From Amycolatopsis sp. A133 (GTDB lineage Bacteria; Actinomycetota; Actinomycetes; Mycobacteriales; Pseudonocardiaceae), in the NCBI RefSeq assembly GCF_031082405.1, contig NZ_JAVHJU010000001.1, positions 248,001 to 312,000 of the forward strand: 64,000 bases of DNA. The letters are read 5' to 3'. The position numbers were made by a program, and so were the translations under genes. Below the pieces are notes generated by a model. That model made no database searches and was not told where the DNA came from. It saw nothing but the letters and a program-made list of their open reading frames with translations. Positions 9,248-18,592 of the stretch are shown here, in pieces. Each line of letters begins with the position of its first letter. Positions within the stretch are counted from its first letter, which is position 1.

Positions 9248-10737
9248 AGCGCACACCCACTCACCGGTTCGGGCTGGGCGGCCGGGGCACCGAAGCCCGG
9301 CAGGCCCAGCGTGACGCCGCTCGTCTTCGGCCGCAGCCCGGCCTCCGCGTTGTCGCCCGCCCGCGTCCGCCGGTGGGACAGCAGGTCGCCGTCGGCCACC
9401 AGGTGGTGCGGTGCGGCGTAGGTGACGATCGTCTCGACGACGTCGCCGGGGCGGACCCCGCGGTCCACCTGCGGGCCGGCCGGGGTGAAGTGCACCAGCC
9501 GGCCGTCGCGGGCGCGGCCGCTCATCCGCTGCGTCTCGGCGTCCTTGCGGCCCTCGCCCGCGGCGACGAGCAGCTCGACGCGGCGGCCGACGATCTTCTT
9601 GTTCTCGTCCCAGGAGATCGCGTTCTGCAACTCGACCAGGCGCTCGTAGCGTTCCTGCACGACCTCCTTGGGCAGCTGGCCGTCCATCGTCGCGGCCGGC
9701 GTGCCGGGGCGCTTCGAGTACTGGAAGGTGAACGCGCTGGAGAAGCGGGCCTGCGCCACGACGTCCAGGGTCGCCTGGAAGTCCTCCTCGGTCTCGCCGG
9801 GGAAGCCGACGATGATGTCGGTGGTGATGGCCGCGTCGGGCATGGCCGCGCGGACCTCGTCGAGGATGTTCAGGAAGCGCGCCGAGCGGTAGGACCGCTT
9901 CATCTCGCGCAGGACCCGGTCGGACCCGGACTGCAGCGGCATGTGCAGCTGGTGGCAGACGTTCGGGGTCGCGGCCATGGCGTCGATGACGTCGGAGGTG
10001 AACGCCGCCGGGTGCGGTGAGGTGAACCGGACGCGCTCGAGGCCGTCGACGGTGCCGCACGCGCGCAGCAGCTTGCCGAACGCCAGCCGGTCGCCGAACT
10101 CGACGCCGTAGGAGTTGACGTTCTGGCCGAGCAGCGTGACTTCGAGCACGCCCTCGGCGACGAGCGCCTCGACCTCGGCGAGGATCTCGCCGGGCCGGCG
10201 GTCGCGTTCCTTGCCGCGCAGGGCGGGGACGATGCAGAAGGTGCAGGTGTTGTTGCAGCCGACCGAAACGGACACCCAGCTCGCGTAGGACGATTCGCGG
10301 CGCGCGGGCAGCGTCGAGGGGAAGGTCTCGAGCGATTCGAGGATCTCGACCTCGGCCTCGGCGTTGTGCCGGGCGCGCTCGAGCAGCGTGGGCAGCGACC
10401 CGATGTTGTGCGTGCCGAAGACGACGTCCACCCACGGCGCCCGCTTGACGATCTCCCCGCGGTCCTTCTGCGCGAGGCAGCCGCCGACGGCGATCTGCAG
10501 GTCCGGGTTCGCGACCTTGTCCGGGCGCAGGTGCCCGAGGGTGCCGTACAGCTTGTTGTCCGCGTTCTCCCGGACGGCGCAGGTGTTGAACACGATCAGG
10601 TCGGGCTTCGCCCCGGCGCCGGCCGGGACGTAGCCGGCGTCCTCGAGCTGCCCGGCGAGCCGCTCGGAGTCGTGCACGTTCATCTGGCAGCCGAAGGTGC
10701 GGATCTGGTACGCCCTGGGTGCCTGGTTCTCGGTCAT
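9244..10737 (-). CDS. miaB: tRNA-2-methylthio-N6-dimethylallyladenosine synthase
   Basis: MiaB is a radical-SAM methylthiotransferase that adds a 2-methylthio group to the A37 modified by MiaA. The N-terminal UPF0004 domain has the three cluster cysteines Cys17 (TFGCQMN), Cys53 (FNTCAVR) and Cys87 (GGCLAQ). The radical-SAM cluster is C-x3-C-x2-C at Cys161, Cys165 and Cys168. A C-terminal TRAM-like domain follows. I use ATG 10737 (497 residues), which places RTFGCQMN at the usual distance from the start and has GGAAG just upstream; an in-frame GTG at 10764 would add nine residues. It starts an operon with the membrane gene downstream. Confidence 0.96.
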   Translation of the reverse strand: MTENQAPRAYQIRTFGCQMNVHDSERLAGQLEDAGYVPAGAGAKPDLIVFNTCAVRENADNKLYGTLGHLRPDKVANPDLQIAVGGCLAQKDRGEIVKRAPWVDVVFGTHNIGSLPTLLERARHNAEAEVEILESLETFPSTLPARRESSYASWVSVSVGCNNTCTFCIVPALRGKERDRRPGEILAEVEALVAEGVLEVTLLGQNVNSYGVEFGDRLAFGKLLRACGTVDGLERVRFTSPHPAAFTSDVIDAMAATPNVCHQLHMPLQSGSDRVLREMKRSYRSARFLNILDEVRAAMPDAAITTDIIVGFPGETEEDFQATLDVVAQARFSSAFTFQYSKRPGTPAATMDGQLPKEVVQERYERLVELQNAISWDENKKIVGRRVELLVAAGEGRKDAETQRMSGRARDGRLVHFTPAGPQVDRGVRPGDVVETIVTYAAPHHLVADGDLLSHRRTRAGDNAEAGLRPKTSGVTLGLPGFGAPAAQPEPVSGCAL

Positions 10738-11067
10738 CGGCTTCCAGGGTAGACCCGCCCCCACCTGCGTCTCGGCGTCCCCTCCCGGCTGCTCCTCTTC
10801 TCACGCGGAGTCACCCGCTCGGCGGCCGCCGTGCGACGGCGGGTAGCGGCCGTGACCGAGGGGCGGGTCCGCCGGCGGCGGTCGCTCCCCCGGCGCCTCG
10901 GCCGCGGCCACCGGCTCGGCGGGTTCCGCTCGCTGCTACCGCGATGCGCAGTCTGCGGTCGGGGCCCCCGCAGGCCGCCGGGCACCGATCCGCTCCACGG
11001 CCCGGCTCACCTACTCGCGGACGCGCTGTGGGCAAGCAGGGTGTCGAGCGCACCGCCGAGCCGAAGC
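10738..11067. other. 330-base stretch without a gene
   Basis: This lies upstream of miaB and downstream of a monooxygenase gene, both on the minus strand. It should carry the miaB promoter, but I see no clear sigma-factor site, terminator or structured RNA. The arginine-rich reading frames crossing it have no ribosome sites and no recognisable domain. It marks the left edge of the accessory block that separates miaB from gluABCD. Confidence 0.5.
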
Positions 11068-12177
11068 TCAGCTTGGTTGGAAGAACTCGAGCATCCTCCG
11101 GCTTGCGTCGGGGGACATCAGCAGTTCCTGCATCTGCGCGGACATCCGCGCCGCCGCGCCGGTGCGCTCGAACATCTCGCCTTCGTACTCTTCGATGGCC
11201 GCGGGGAAGTCGCCTGGGTGCGCCGCCAGGGCCAGGGCCAGGAAAGCGCCGTCCAGCAAGGCCATGTTCGCTCCTTCTCCCACCGGGGGCATCAGGTGGG
11301 CCGCGTCGCCGACCAGGGTGACGTCCGGGCGCGACGGCCACGTCAGGCCGATCGGGAGCGTTGTGATCGTTCGTGGCTGGACCAGGTCGTCGCAGGCTGC
11401 GATCAGGGCCGTGAAGCGGGGGTCCCAGCCGCGGAGGAGGTCGATCAGGCGGGCTCGGGCTGCGGGTGGGTTGTCGAACGGGATGCCCGTCTTGGCCAAC
11501 CAGTCCTCGCCCGTGTTGTAAAAGCTGACGCCGATGCGGACGCGGCCGTCGCCGTTGCGCTGGGCCGCCAAGGACTTTCCGTCGCCCAGTACCCAGTAGT
11601 TGCCGCGGCCGACCATCGCCGCGAGGTCGGGGTGCGTGCGGTCGATGTCGGGGATGCCGAGCTCGACGACGTTCTGGCCGACGTGCTCCGGGCGGGCGTC
11701 GGTGAGCAGGGGCCGGACCCGGGAGTTCGCGCCGTCTGCGCCGACCAGCAGGTCGTACGGCGCGCTGGTGCCGTCGGCGAAGTCCAGCACTCCGTCGGCG
11801 GCGGACTCGAACGCGTGCCCCCAGCGCACGGCGCCTTCGGGGAGCGAGTCCAGCAGCAGGTCGCGCAGATCGGCACGGTCCACCTCGGGCCGCAGGAGCG
11901 GGGCGTCGTCGGGTGTGTCCTCCTGCAGCAGCAGCGTGCCGTCCGGCTCGAGGAGCCGCATGTCCTGGCCTTCGCCGCGAGCGATCGCGAAGAACCCGTC
12001 GATCAGGCCGGCCTCGCGCAGCGCCCGCTGGCCGGAGTGGATGTCGAGCATGCCGCCCTGGCCGCGGGCGTCGCGCGACGGTTCCCGTTCGTACACGACG
12101 GCCTCGATGCCGTGCACGTGCAGCACCCGGGCGAGCGCCAGGCCGCCCAGGCCGGCTCCCACGATGGCGATGGCCAT
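11068..12177 (-). CDS. FAD-dependent aromatic monooxygenase, Tet(X)-like (copy 1)
   Basis: The 369-residue flavoprotein belongs to the group A hydroxylases. It has the N-terminal dinucleotide fold VGAGLGG (residues 6-12), the DG motif GADGANSRVR (146-155) and the second FAD motif VGDAAHLMPPVGEGAN (289-304). GGMLDIHSG near residue 41 is the segment that makes it resemble Tet(X). These enzymes use NADPH and oxygen to hydroxylate aromatic or polyketide substrates. ATG 12177 has GGAGGGG just upstream; a longer in-frame start has no site. It is divergent from a TetR gene with a palindrome between them. The substrate cannot be read from sequence. Confidence 0.88.
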   Translation of the reverse strand: MAIAIVGAGLGGLALARVLHVHGIEAVVYEREPSRDARGQGGMLDIHSGQRALREAGLIDGFFAIARGEGQDMRLLEPDGTLLLQEDTPDDAPLLRPEVDRADLRDLLLDSLPEGAVRWGHAFESAADGVLDFADGTSAPYDLLVGADGANSRVRPLLTDARPEHVGQNVVELGIPDIDRTHPDLAAMVGRGNYWVLGDGKSLAAQRNGDGRVRIGVSFYNTGEDWLAKTGIPFDNPPAARARLIDLLRGWDPRFTALIAACDDLVQPRTITTLPIGLTWPSRPDVTLVGDAAHLMPPVGEGANMALLDGAFLALALAAHPGDFPAAIEEYEGEMFERTGAAARMSAQMQELLMSPDASRRMLEFFQPS

Positions 12178-12204
12178 GGATCCCCTCCGATACGGTGTCC
12201 GTCT

Positions 12205-12219
12205 CGATACACTGTATCG
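12205..12219. promoter_or_regulatory. Palindromic operator between monooxygenase 1 and its TetR regulator
   Basis: CGATACA-C-TGTATCG is a perfect 15-base palindrome, 28 bases from one start codon and 26 from the other. A degenerate copy, GATACGGTGTC, lies at about 12189-12199. Position and symmetry fit a TetR dimer that represses both divergent genes. Confidence 0.7.
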
Positions 12220-12244
12220 CAGAGTGCGTTGTATTGTCACCACC

Positions 12245-12970
12245 ATGTTGGTGTGGGAGCGGCCGGAACCGCCGGATCGGCCGGTGCCGGCCCCGCTGAG
12301 CCGGGACCTGATCGTCCGGACGGCGGTCGAGCTGGCCGACGAGGCCGGCCTGGAATCCGTGTCGCTGCGCAAGCTCGCCGGCGCGCTGGACGTCGGGCCG
12401 ATGCGGCTCTACGGCTACATCGACACCAAGGACGAGCTGCTCGACCTGATGGTCGACGCGGTGCACGCCGAGATCCGGCCGGCCGGCGACGGGTGGCGCG
12501 AAGTGCTGACTTCGGTGGCCGAGGCCACCCGCCGGGCCGTGCACCGGCACGAGTGGTTCGCCGACCTGATCGGCGGGCGGCCCCAGCTCGGGCCGAACGC
12601 GCTGGCCCGGGGCGAGGCGGTGCTGGCCGCGCTCGGCGGCGTCGACGTGGACATCGTCATGCCGGTGGTCACCGCGGTCGACGCCTACGTGATCGGCGCG
12701 GTCCGGCGGGAGATCGCCGAATGGCGTGCCGAGCGGGCCACCGGGCTGGACAAGCGGCAGTGGCAGAAGACCTTCGGGCCCTACCTGGAGCGCACCTTCG
12801 CCACCGGCCGGTTCCCCGCGCTGGAAACGGTGGTCCGCGACGGCGCCCACCTCGACGCCGACGAGACCTTCCGCATCGGCCTCGGCTTCCTGCTCGACGG
12901 CATCGGAGCAGGCATCGAAGCAGGCCGGCCGGAATCAACCCGCCAGCAGGGCGACCATCCCCCGGGGTGA
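12245..12970 (+). CDS. TetR-family regulator (of monooxygenase 1)
   Basis: The 241-residue product has the N-terminal TetR helix-turn-helix (IVRTAVELADEAGLESVSLRKLAGALDVGPMRLYGYI split over residues 21-58) ending in the typical LYGYIDTKDELL. An all-helical ligand domain of the TetR_C type follows, with the Glu/Arg-rich segment typical of drug-responsive members. It is divergent from the Tet(X)-like gene and separated by 67 bases containing a palindrome, so it very likely represses that gene until a ligand binds. Its last 36 bases overlap the convergent monooxygenase 2 gene. Confidence 0.9.
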   Translation: MLVWERPEPPDRPVPAPLSRDLIVRTAVELADEAGLESVSLRKLAGALDVGPMRLYGYIDTKDELLDLMVDAVHAEIRPAGDGWREVLTSVAEATRRAVHRHEWFADLIGGRPQLGPNALARGEAVLAALGGVDVDIVMPVVTAVDAYVIGAVRREIAEWRAERATGLDKRQWQKTFGPYLERTFATGRFPALETVVRDGAHLDADETFRIGLGFLLDGIGAGIEAGRPESTRQQGDHPPG

Positions 12971-14032
12971 GTCGGCCCCGAACATGACCGGGTAGATGTC
13001 GTCCGCCCCTTCGGCCTCCGCGCGCGCGAACATGGCCTGCTCGTACGAGGCCAGCGCCGTCTCGACGTCGCCGGGGTGGGCGGCGATGGCCCGGCCGAGT
13101 TCGGCGCCGTCCAGCATGGCCAGGTTGGCCCCTTCGCCGTTGGGGGGCATCAGGTGGGCCGCGTCGCCGAGCAGGGTCACCCCCGGCACGCGGTCCCAGC
13201 GGTGCCCGATCGGCAACGTGCAGAGGCGGCGCAGCACCGGCGGGGTGTCGCTGCCGGTGATCAGGGCGGTCAGCTCGGGAGCCCAGCCGCCGAACTCCCC
13301 GGCGACCCGCGCGGTCACCGTCGCGGCATCGGCGCCGTCGAGCCAGTCCTGGGGTTTGAACAGGTGCGTGTACGCGTGGAGGGTGCCGCCGCTCTCCCGG
13401 TGGGCCACGATCCCCTGGCCCGGCGAGAGCGCGTAGAGCGCTCCGGCGCCGACGGCCTTCGCGGCGGCGGGGTGGCGGGTGTCGCCGTCGAACAGGAAGG
13501 TCTCGACGACCGACACGCCGACGTACTCGGGGGTGGCACCCGAGAGCAGCGGCCGGACCCGCGACCACGCGCCGTCCGCGCCGACCAGCAGGCTCGTGCC
13601 GAAGGTGGTGCCGTCGGCCAGGCTCACCTCGTGGCCGCCGTCGCCGAGCGCGCGCACCGCGGTGACCTTGTGTCCCCATTGGACGGTGCCGGGCGGGAGC
13701 GAGTCGAGCAGCAGCTGCCGCAGTTCGCCGCGCTGCACCTCGGGACGCACGCCGGTGCCGTCGTCGGGCTGGTCGAGCAGCACGGTCCCGGTGCGGTCGA
13801 CGACGCGGGAGGATTCGCGGCCGGGCAGGACGAGCTCGCGGAACCCCTCGGTCAGGCCGGCCGCTTCGAGCGCCGGCCGGCCGTTCCACGGGTGGATGTC
13901 GAGCATCCCCCCCTGGTGGCGCGCGGCCGGTGAGGCTTCCGCCTCGTGGACGGTGACCGGGATGCCGTGCAGGTGCAGCACGCGCGCCAGCACGAGACCG
14001 CCGAGGCCGGCTCCGATGATCGTGACAGTCAT
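12935..14032 (-). CDS. FAD-dependent aromatic monooxygenase, Tet(X)-like (copy 2)
   Basis: The 365-residue protein is a paralogue of the enzyme encoded at 11068-12177. It has IGAGLGG (residues 6-12), GGMLDIHPW, GADGAWSRVR and LGDAAHLMPPNGEGAN, the last being especially close to Tet(X). It should use FAD, NADPH and oxygen. ATG 14032 has GGAGGT upstream. The 3' end overlaps the convergent first TetR gene by 36 bases, so the two modules are packed tail to tail. The 84 bases upstream carry two copies of an operator and the divergent second TetR gene. Confidence 0.88.
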   Translation of the reverse strand: MTVTIIGAGLGGLVLARVLHLHGIPVTVHEAEASPAARHQGGMLDIHPWNGRPALEAAGLTEGFRELVLPGRESSRVVDRTGTVLLDQPDDGTGVRPEVQRGELRQLLLDSLPPGTVQWGHKVTAVRALGDGGHEVSLADGTTFGTSLLVGADGAWSRVRPLLSGATPEYVGVSVVETFLFDGDTRHPAAAKAVGAGALYALSPGQGIVAHRESGGTLHAYTHLFKPQDWLDGADAATVTARVAGEFGGWAPELTALITGSDTPPVLRRLCTLPIGHRWDRVPGVTLLGDAAHLMPPNGEGANLAMLDGAELGRAIAAHPGDVETALASYEQAMFARAEAEGADDIYPVMFGADSPRGMVALLAG

Positions 14033-14043
14033 GGTCTACCTCC

Positions 14044-14098
14044 GATTGGATTGTCGTTCCAATCACCAAGCTAGCACGAGTTTGGATCGGCGTTCCAA
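14044..14098. promoter_or_regulatory. Twin operators TTGGA-N7-TCCAA between monooxygenase 2 and TetR 2
   Basis: Copy 1 at 14044-14064 has seven-base arms GATTGGA/TCCAATC. Copy 2 at 14082-14098 has arms TTGGA/TCCAA. Both have seven-base spacers, share the consensus TTGGAT-x-G-x-CGTTCCAA, and start 36 bases apart. Copy 2 lies 18 bases before the TetR start codon; copy 1 lies 11 bases from the monooxygenase start. They are very likely TetR binding sites controlling both genes. Confidence 0.82.
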
Positions 14099-14116
14099 CC
14101 ATGCGATGATCGGCAC

Positions 14117-14770
14117 ATGGCAAAACGGCGTGCGGACGGGCTGTCCAAGGCGGTGATCGTCCGGGCCGCGGCCGAGATCCTGGACGAAGGCGGCGAGGCG
14201 GCGCTGACGTTCCGCGCGCTCACCACGCGCCTGGCCACCGGCTACGGGGCGATCTACCACCACGTCGCGAACAAGAGCGATCTGCTCGCGGCGGCGACCG
14301 GCGACGTCATCGCCCGCGTCACGAGCGGCGTGGCCGGCGACGCGCAGCCGCGGGAGGCGCTGCGCGCGGTCGCGCTGGGCCTGTTCGACGCGATCGACGC
14401 CCACCCGTGGGTCGGGGCCCAGCTCTCGCGGGAGCCGTGGCGGCCCGCGCTCCTGGAGATCTACGAGAGCATCGGCGGGCTGCTCGAGGCGCTCGACGTG
14501 CCCGAGCGAGCGCTGTTCGACGCCGCGGGCGCGCTGGTGAACTACGTCCTCGGGGTCGCCGGGCAGAACGCCGCGAACGCTCGGCTCCTCGCCGCCGGCG
14601 AGGGGGACCGGTCGGCCTTCCTGGCCGGCGTTTCCGCGCGGTGGGAGGCACTCGACCCGGAGAAGTACCCGTTCGTGCACAAGGCCGCCGCGCACCTGCG
14701 CGAGCACGACGACCGCGAGCAGTTCCTCGCGGGCGTCGACCTCTTCCTGGCCGGTGCCGCGACCCTCTGA
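14117..14770 (+). CDS. TetR-family regulator (of monooxygenase 2)
   Basis: The 217-residue protein has a TetR helix-turn-helix (FRALTTRLATGYGAIYHHVANKSDLL region, about residues 35-60) and a helical C-terminal ligand domain. It is not a close copy of the other TetR, so the two monooxygenase modules are not a simple recent duplication. It starts 18 bases after an operator and is divergent from monooxygenase 2, which it most likely represses. It ends just before a convergent small secreted protein gene. Confidence 0.9.
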   Translation: MAKRRADGLSKAVIVRAAAEILDEGGEAALTFRALTTRLATGYGAIYHHVANKSDLLAAATGDVIARVTSGVAGDAQPREALRAVALGLFDAIDAHPWVGAQLSREPWRPALLEIYESIGGLLEALDVPERALFDAAGALVNYVLGVAGQNAANARLLAAGEGDRSAFLAGVSARWEALDPEKYPFVHKAAAHLREHDDREQFLAGVDLFLAGAATL

Positions 14771-14786
14771 CCCGCCGTGGCGGCGG

Positions 14787-15140
14787 TCAGGCCACGTACT
14801 TGCAGCCGGTGGCCCGGAGCACGCCGTTGGCCAGGACCTCGTAGGCGGTGCAGCTCTCCGTGGCCGGACCGACCGGGACGAGCAGCACGTCGAGGCCGAC
14901 CAGCCGCCACGCGTACAGCGTCCCGATCCGGAACACGTACGGCGCACCGTGATCGGGGAAACCGGCGCAGGTGCCCGCCATGGTGAGCGCACTCCAGTTC
15001 GCCCGCTCCTGCGCCGCACTGGGACAGCTCGTCGTGGTTTCGGCCAGGGCGCTGGGCGCCGCCGCGAGCATTCCGCCTAGTGAGGCGGCCACGAGCGAAG
15101 CAGCCGCGACACACCGCCGAACCGACCGGAACCCGACCAT
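14787..15140 (-). CDS. Small secreted cysteine-containing protein
   Basis: The 117-residue product has a Sec signal peptide (MVGFRSVRR, hydrophobic AAASLVAASLGGMLAAAP, cleavage near SALAET). The mature part of about 85 residues has four cysteines (TSCPS, GTCAG, ESCTA, TGCKY), enough for two disulfides in a compact beta-rich fold. I recognise no family. ATG 15140 puts the signal peptide in place. The 160 bases upstream, before the GH5 gene end, show no clear promoter. Confidence 0.7.
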   Translation of the reverse strand: MVGFRSVRRCVAAASLVAASLGGMLAAAPSALAETTTSCPSAAQERANWSALTMAGTCAGFPDHGAPYVFRIGTLYAWRLVGLDVLLVPVGPATESCTAYEVLANGVLRATGCKYVA

Positions 15141-15301
15141 TTCCCCACCCTTTCGACGTCGATTCCGAATGGGGGCGGCGAAACGCTCCGGCCCTCCCCG
15201 CGGCCTCACGCTACGCCGAGCGAACCGGGGCCGATATGGGACAACCGGGCGATCGCCGGGAAACACCCTTCCCCGAGCGGAATCCGTGGTGACGCCGCTG
15301 G

Positions 15302-17053
15302 TTACCGCACGGCAGCGGGCGCCCAAGCCGCGAGTTCCGCGCGAACCGCCGCCAGCTGGGCCGCGGTCGGCGCCGACGCCGGTTCCGCGATCAGCGCGTA
15401 GTGCAGGCCCGGTGTCGCGGGCAGGCGCAGCCGGTCGCCCACCCGGGTGACCGAAGCCAGGTCCGTGACCACCGTCGGTGTCATTCCCGCCGGCACGTGC
15501 AGTTCCGTCGGGGCGGCCGCGGCACTTCCCTGCCACACCAGCACTCCGTACCGCCCGGTACCCGTCAGCGCGGCGGTCGCCGGCATCGTGGCCGGCACCT
15601 GGTTCCAGGTCAGCGTCTGGCTTCCGTCGCGCGACCGGTCCTCGTACGTGAACGCCAGCGTGTGGCCCGCGACCGCCGCCGGGTAGAGCCGGTCGAGCAG
15701 GCGGGCGTCCTGGCGGAGCTGGACCGTTCCGTCGTCCGCGGTGCGGGCCGACGAGAAGTCCTCGCCGTTCCAGGCGTCGCCTTCCGTGCGGACCTTGTCC
15801 GGGTTGTCGTTCATCAGCTCGTGGTGGCGGCCGCTGTAGATGTCCCACTGCCACTGGGTTCCCGACAGCACCGGACCCGATTCCGCCGGCTTGCGCCACC
15901 AGTTCGCGCCCGGCAGCCGGGAGTCCAGGGCCTGGTACATCGCCTTGTCGACCGTCGGGGTCTTGTCGGAGGTGTAGCCCGTCATCGGGTGCCCGAACTC
16001 GGTGACGATCGCCGCCGTGCCCAGTGCGGCCGCGCGGTCGCGGACCGTGCCGAAGCTCGCGCTGTACTGGCCGTCGCCCGCCTTGCCCGGCATGAACACC
16101 CCGGACTGGGCGAGCTGGTCGTAGAAGTGCGTGTTGAACACGTACCGCGGGCCCATGGCGCCGGTGTCCTGGAAGCCGCCGGGGTGGAGCTGGAAGGAGA
16201 TGTTGGCGTTCCAGAACATGTTCGGCTCGACGAAAGCGGGCTTGTCCTGCCAGCCCGCGGTGTCCATCGCGGCGCGGAACCGCGTGAAGAACGGCCACAG
16301 GACGTTCTGCTCCCACGCCTTGCTGTCCTGCCCTTGGTCGTACCGCCCGGCGAAGGGCTCGTTGTACGGGTCCATGCCCGCGATGCCGGCGAACTGGCCG
16401 GCCGTCAGGTTCGTCCGCAGGTAGGTCATCGTCTGGACGGCCTGGCCGACGAACTCGTCCTGGACGCCGCGGGCGTTGTGCCAGAAGTCCTTCGTGGCGT
16501 CCTGGACCGCGCCGTTCTGGGTGATGTTCTGGCCCCAGTGGGCGCAGATGCCGCAGCTCTCCGCCGGGTAACCCCCCAGTTCGACTACCCACTTCGGCGC
16601 ACCGTCGCCGGTGTACCAGCTGCCGCGGTTGAACAGGTAGCGGGAGAACAGGTCCTGGTGGAAGTCGGGCAGGACGGTGAACCCCTCGTCCAGGAACGCC
16701 TTCAGCTGCTCGGTCAGCGCCGCCAGGTACGACGTGTTCACCGGCCCGCGGACCGGCTGCGTCCCGGCCCACGCGATCGGGAACCGCACCGCGTTCGCGC
16801 CGGTGAGCGCCCGCATCGACTGGGCCGAACGGCGCGCGTCGGCCGCGGAGGCGAACGGCAGGAAACCGTTTTCTGCGAGCTTGGTCTCCCCCGAGACGTT
16901 GAAGCCGCGCAAGACGACTTCGCGGCCGTACTCGTCGACGAAGGCCGAGCCGCGCACGGTCAGCCGGTGCGGCGGGACGTCTTCCGCCACCGCGGAGGCG
17001 ACGACACCGGACGACAACGCCACGGCGGTGAGCAAAGCCACGAGCATGCGCAT
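15302..17053 (-). CDS. Secreted GH5-family glycoside hydrolase (endoglycoceramidase-like)
   Basis: The protein has a signal peptide (MRMLVALLTAVALSSG, cleavage near AVAED), a TIM-barrel GH5 domain (about 30-420) and a C-terminal beta-sandwich. The acid/base is Glu232 in DPYNEPF and the nucleophile Glu352 in VTEFGHP. DFHQDLFS is typical of the endoglycoceramidase-like branch. GH5 also includes beta-1,6-galactanases, which would fit the two GH43 genes upstream. The start is uncertain: ATG 17053 gives the best signal peptide, but ATG 17071 or TTG 17086 are possible and none has a strong ribosome site. It is the third gene of the operon, 81 bases after the GH43-ricin gene. Confidence 0.85.
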   Translation of the reverse strand: MRMLVALLTAVALSSGVVASAVAEDVPPHRLTVRGSAFVDEYGREVVLRGFNVSGETKLAENGFLPFASAADARRSAQSMRALTGANAVRFPIAWAGTQPVRGPVNTSYLAALTEQLKAFLDEGFTVLPDFHQDLFSRYLFNRGSWYTGDGAPKWVVELGGYPAESCGICAHWGQNITQNGAVQDATKDFWHNARGVQDEFVGQAVQTMTYLRTNLTAGQFAGIAGMDPYNEPFAGRYDQGQDSKAWEQNVLWPFFTRFRAAMDTAGWQDKPAFVEPNMFWNANISFQLHPGGFQDTGAMGPRYVFNTHFYDQLAQSGVFMPGKAGDGQYSASFGTVRDRAAALGTAAIVTEFGHPMTGYTSDKTPTVDKAMYQALDSRLPGANWWRKPAESGPVLSGTQWQWDIYSGRHHELMNDNPDKVRTEGDAWNGEDFSSARTADDGTVQLRQDARLLDRLYPAAVAGHTLAFTYEDRSRDGSQTLTWNQVPATMPATAALTGTGRYGVLVWQGSAAAAPTELHVPAGMTPTVVTDLASVTRVGDRLRLPATPGLHYALIAEPASAPTAAQLAAVRAELAAWAPAAVR

Positions 17054-17134
17054 GATGGCGGCCCCAAACATGAAGGAGTTTCGCAAAAAGCTAGCGACCC
17101 GGTCCCCGGCCCGTCAAGGGCCGGACGGAGCCGA

Positions 17135-18571
17135 TCAGGCCGCCCGCCGGAGCCACTGCTGGTTCGTCACGCCGGTGCACGGGTACTGCTTGACGGCGGC
17201 GCTGTCGGCCGTCGACGCGGACACGACGTCGAGGCATTTTCCGCTGTGGCGGGCCACCAGCCGGACGTACCCGCTGTCGGCGGCCTGGAGCTGCCACTGC
17301 TGGTTCGTGCCGCCGGTGCACGCCCACTGCACCGCCGCGGCGCCGTCCGCGGTGGAGCCGCCCGAGACGTCGAGGCACTTCCCGCTGTGCCGGGCGATCA
17401 GGTTGGCGTACCCGTTGCCGAGGTCGAGCACGCTCCACTGCTGGTTCCAGCCGCTGTTGCACGAATACTGCTTCACCGCCGTGCCGTCGTCCTTCGCGGA
17501 ACTCGGGACGTCCGCGCACTTTCCGCTGTGTCGCGCGACCAGCGACTCGTACGCGCTGCCCGTGCCGGCCCCCGCGAGCACGCCCGTCGCCGCGTCGATG
17601 CTCACCTTCGGGAACCAGTTCATCGACATCGTGGTGGCACTGGGGAACGTCAGCGGCAGCCACACGTACCGCGACTCGGTGACCGGCCGGTTCCAGGCGC
17701 CCGCCCAGCGGTCGCCCAGGTAGAGGTAGGAGGTCGCCTGCGTGCCCTGCACCGGCAGCACGTACGCGGTCTGGCTGCCGTAGCCGGTGGAATCCCCGAC
17801 GTTCGTCAACCCGCTCCACGTCCCGGTGACGCTCGTGGCCGTGGCGTACTTCTGCTGGTTCGGCTGCCAGCCCGTGGCACCCGAAGTGAGCAGGAAGTAG
17901 ACGCCGTTGCGCTTGAACATCGCCGGGGCCTCGCGGTACGAGCCGGGCCACAGCGTCTTCACCAGCGCCGAAACACCGGTGTAGTCGGCGGTGAGCCGGT
18001 AGACGTTGAGATCGGCGTTCTCCCGGGCCGCGGAAGCCATGTACGCGGTTCCGTCGTCGTCCTTGAACAGCGTGATGTCACGCGACATGTGGGCGCCGAG
18101 CGGGCGGAAGCTGCCACGGTAGCCGTAACTGCCGTCGACCGTCGAAGACGTGGCCACGGCCGCGCGCGCTTCGGCGTAGTCGGCGCCGTTCTCCTTGTGC
18201 ATCCACATCACGTACTGGCCGGTCGAGCTGTTGTAGATCACCTTCGGCCGTTCGATCTTCGCCCGGCCCAGCTCGGCCGCCGAGGACTGCGTCAGCACGT
18301 CGCCCCGGAACTCCCACGTCTTCAGGTCGGTCGAGCGGTAGGCCGAGACGGCCCGGAAGGTGTCGTCGGCGTTGCGGTTCTCGCCGAACCAGTAGTAGTA
18401 CGCCCCCACCTTGAGCACGCCACCGCCGTGGGCGTGCACCAAGGCACCGGAGGTGTCGGTGAACTGGCTCCCGTTGGTCACCGTCACCGGCGCGGCGTGC
18501 GCCCCGGGCGCGCCGAGCAAGAGGGTCGCGAACACGAGCAGGGCCAAAACCGCGCCACGTCGTCGTAGCAT
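17135..18571 (-). CDS. Secreted GH43 exo-beta-1,3-galactanase-like enzyme with ricin-type domain
   Basis: The 478-residue protein has a signal peptide (LALLVFATLLLGAPGAHAA), a five-bladed GH43 domain (about 28-340) and a C-terminal ricin-type beta-trefoil (about 345-478) with three repeats of ARHSGKC-x-DV and QQW. YYYWFGENR and IERPKVIYN are characteristic of the GH43 group of exo-beta-1,3-galactanases, which also often carry a CBM13 trefoil in actinomycetes. It probably removes galactose from the beta-1,3-galactan backbone of arabinogalactan. It sits 21 bases after the AbfB-type gene in the same operon, downstream of a LacI-type operator. Confidence 0.85.
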   Translation of the reverse strand: MLRRRGAVLALLVFATLLLGAPGAHAAPVTVTNGSQFTDTSGALVHAHGGGVLKVGAYYYWFGENRNADDTFRAVSAYRSTDLKTWEFRGDVLTQSSAAELGRAKIERPKVIYNSSTGQYVMWMHKENGADYAEARAAVATSSTVDGSYGYRGSFRPLGAHMSRDITLFKDDDGTAYMASAARENADLNVYRLTADYTGVSALVKTLWPGSYREAPAMFKRNGVYFLLTSGATGWQPNQQKYATATSVTGTWSGLTNVGDSTGYGSQTAYVLPVQGTQATSYLYLGDRWAGAWNRPVTESRYVWLPLTFPSATTMSMNWFPKVSIDAATGVLAGAGTGSAYESLVARHSGKCADVPSSAKDDGTAVKQYSCNSGWNQQWSVLDLGNGYANLIARHSGKCLDVSGGSTADGAAAVQWACTGGTNQQWQLQAADSGYVRLVARHSGKCLDVVSASTADSAAVKQYPCTGVTNQQWLRRAA

Positions 18572-18592
18572 GACGGCTCCTTCGCAAGCGGG

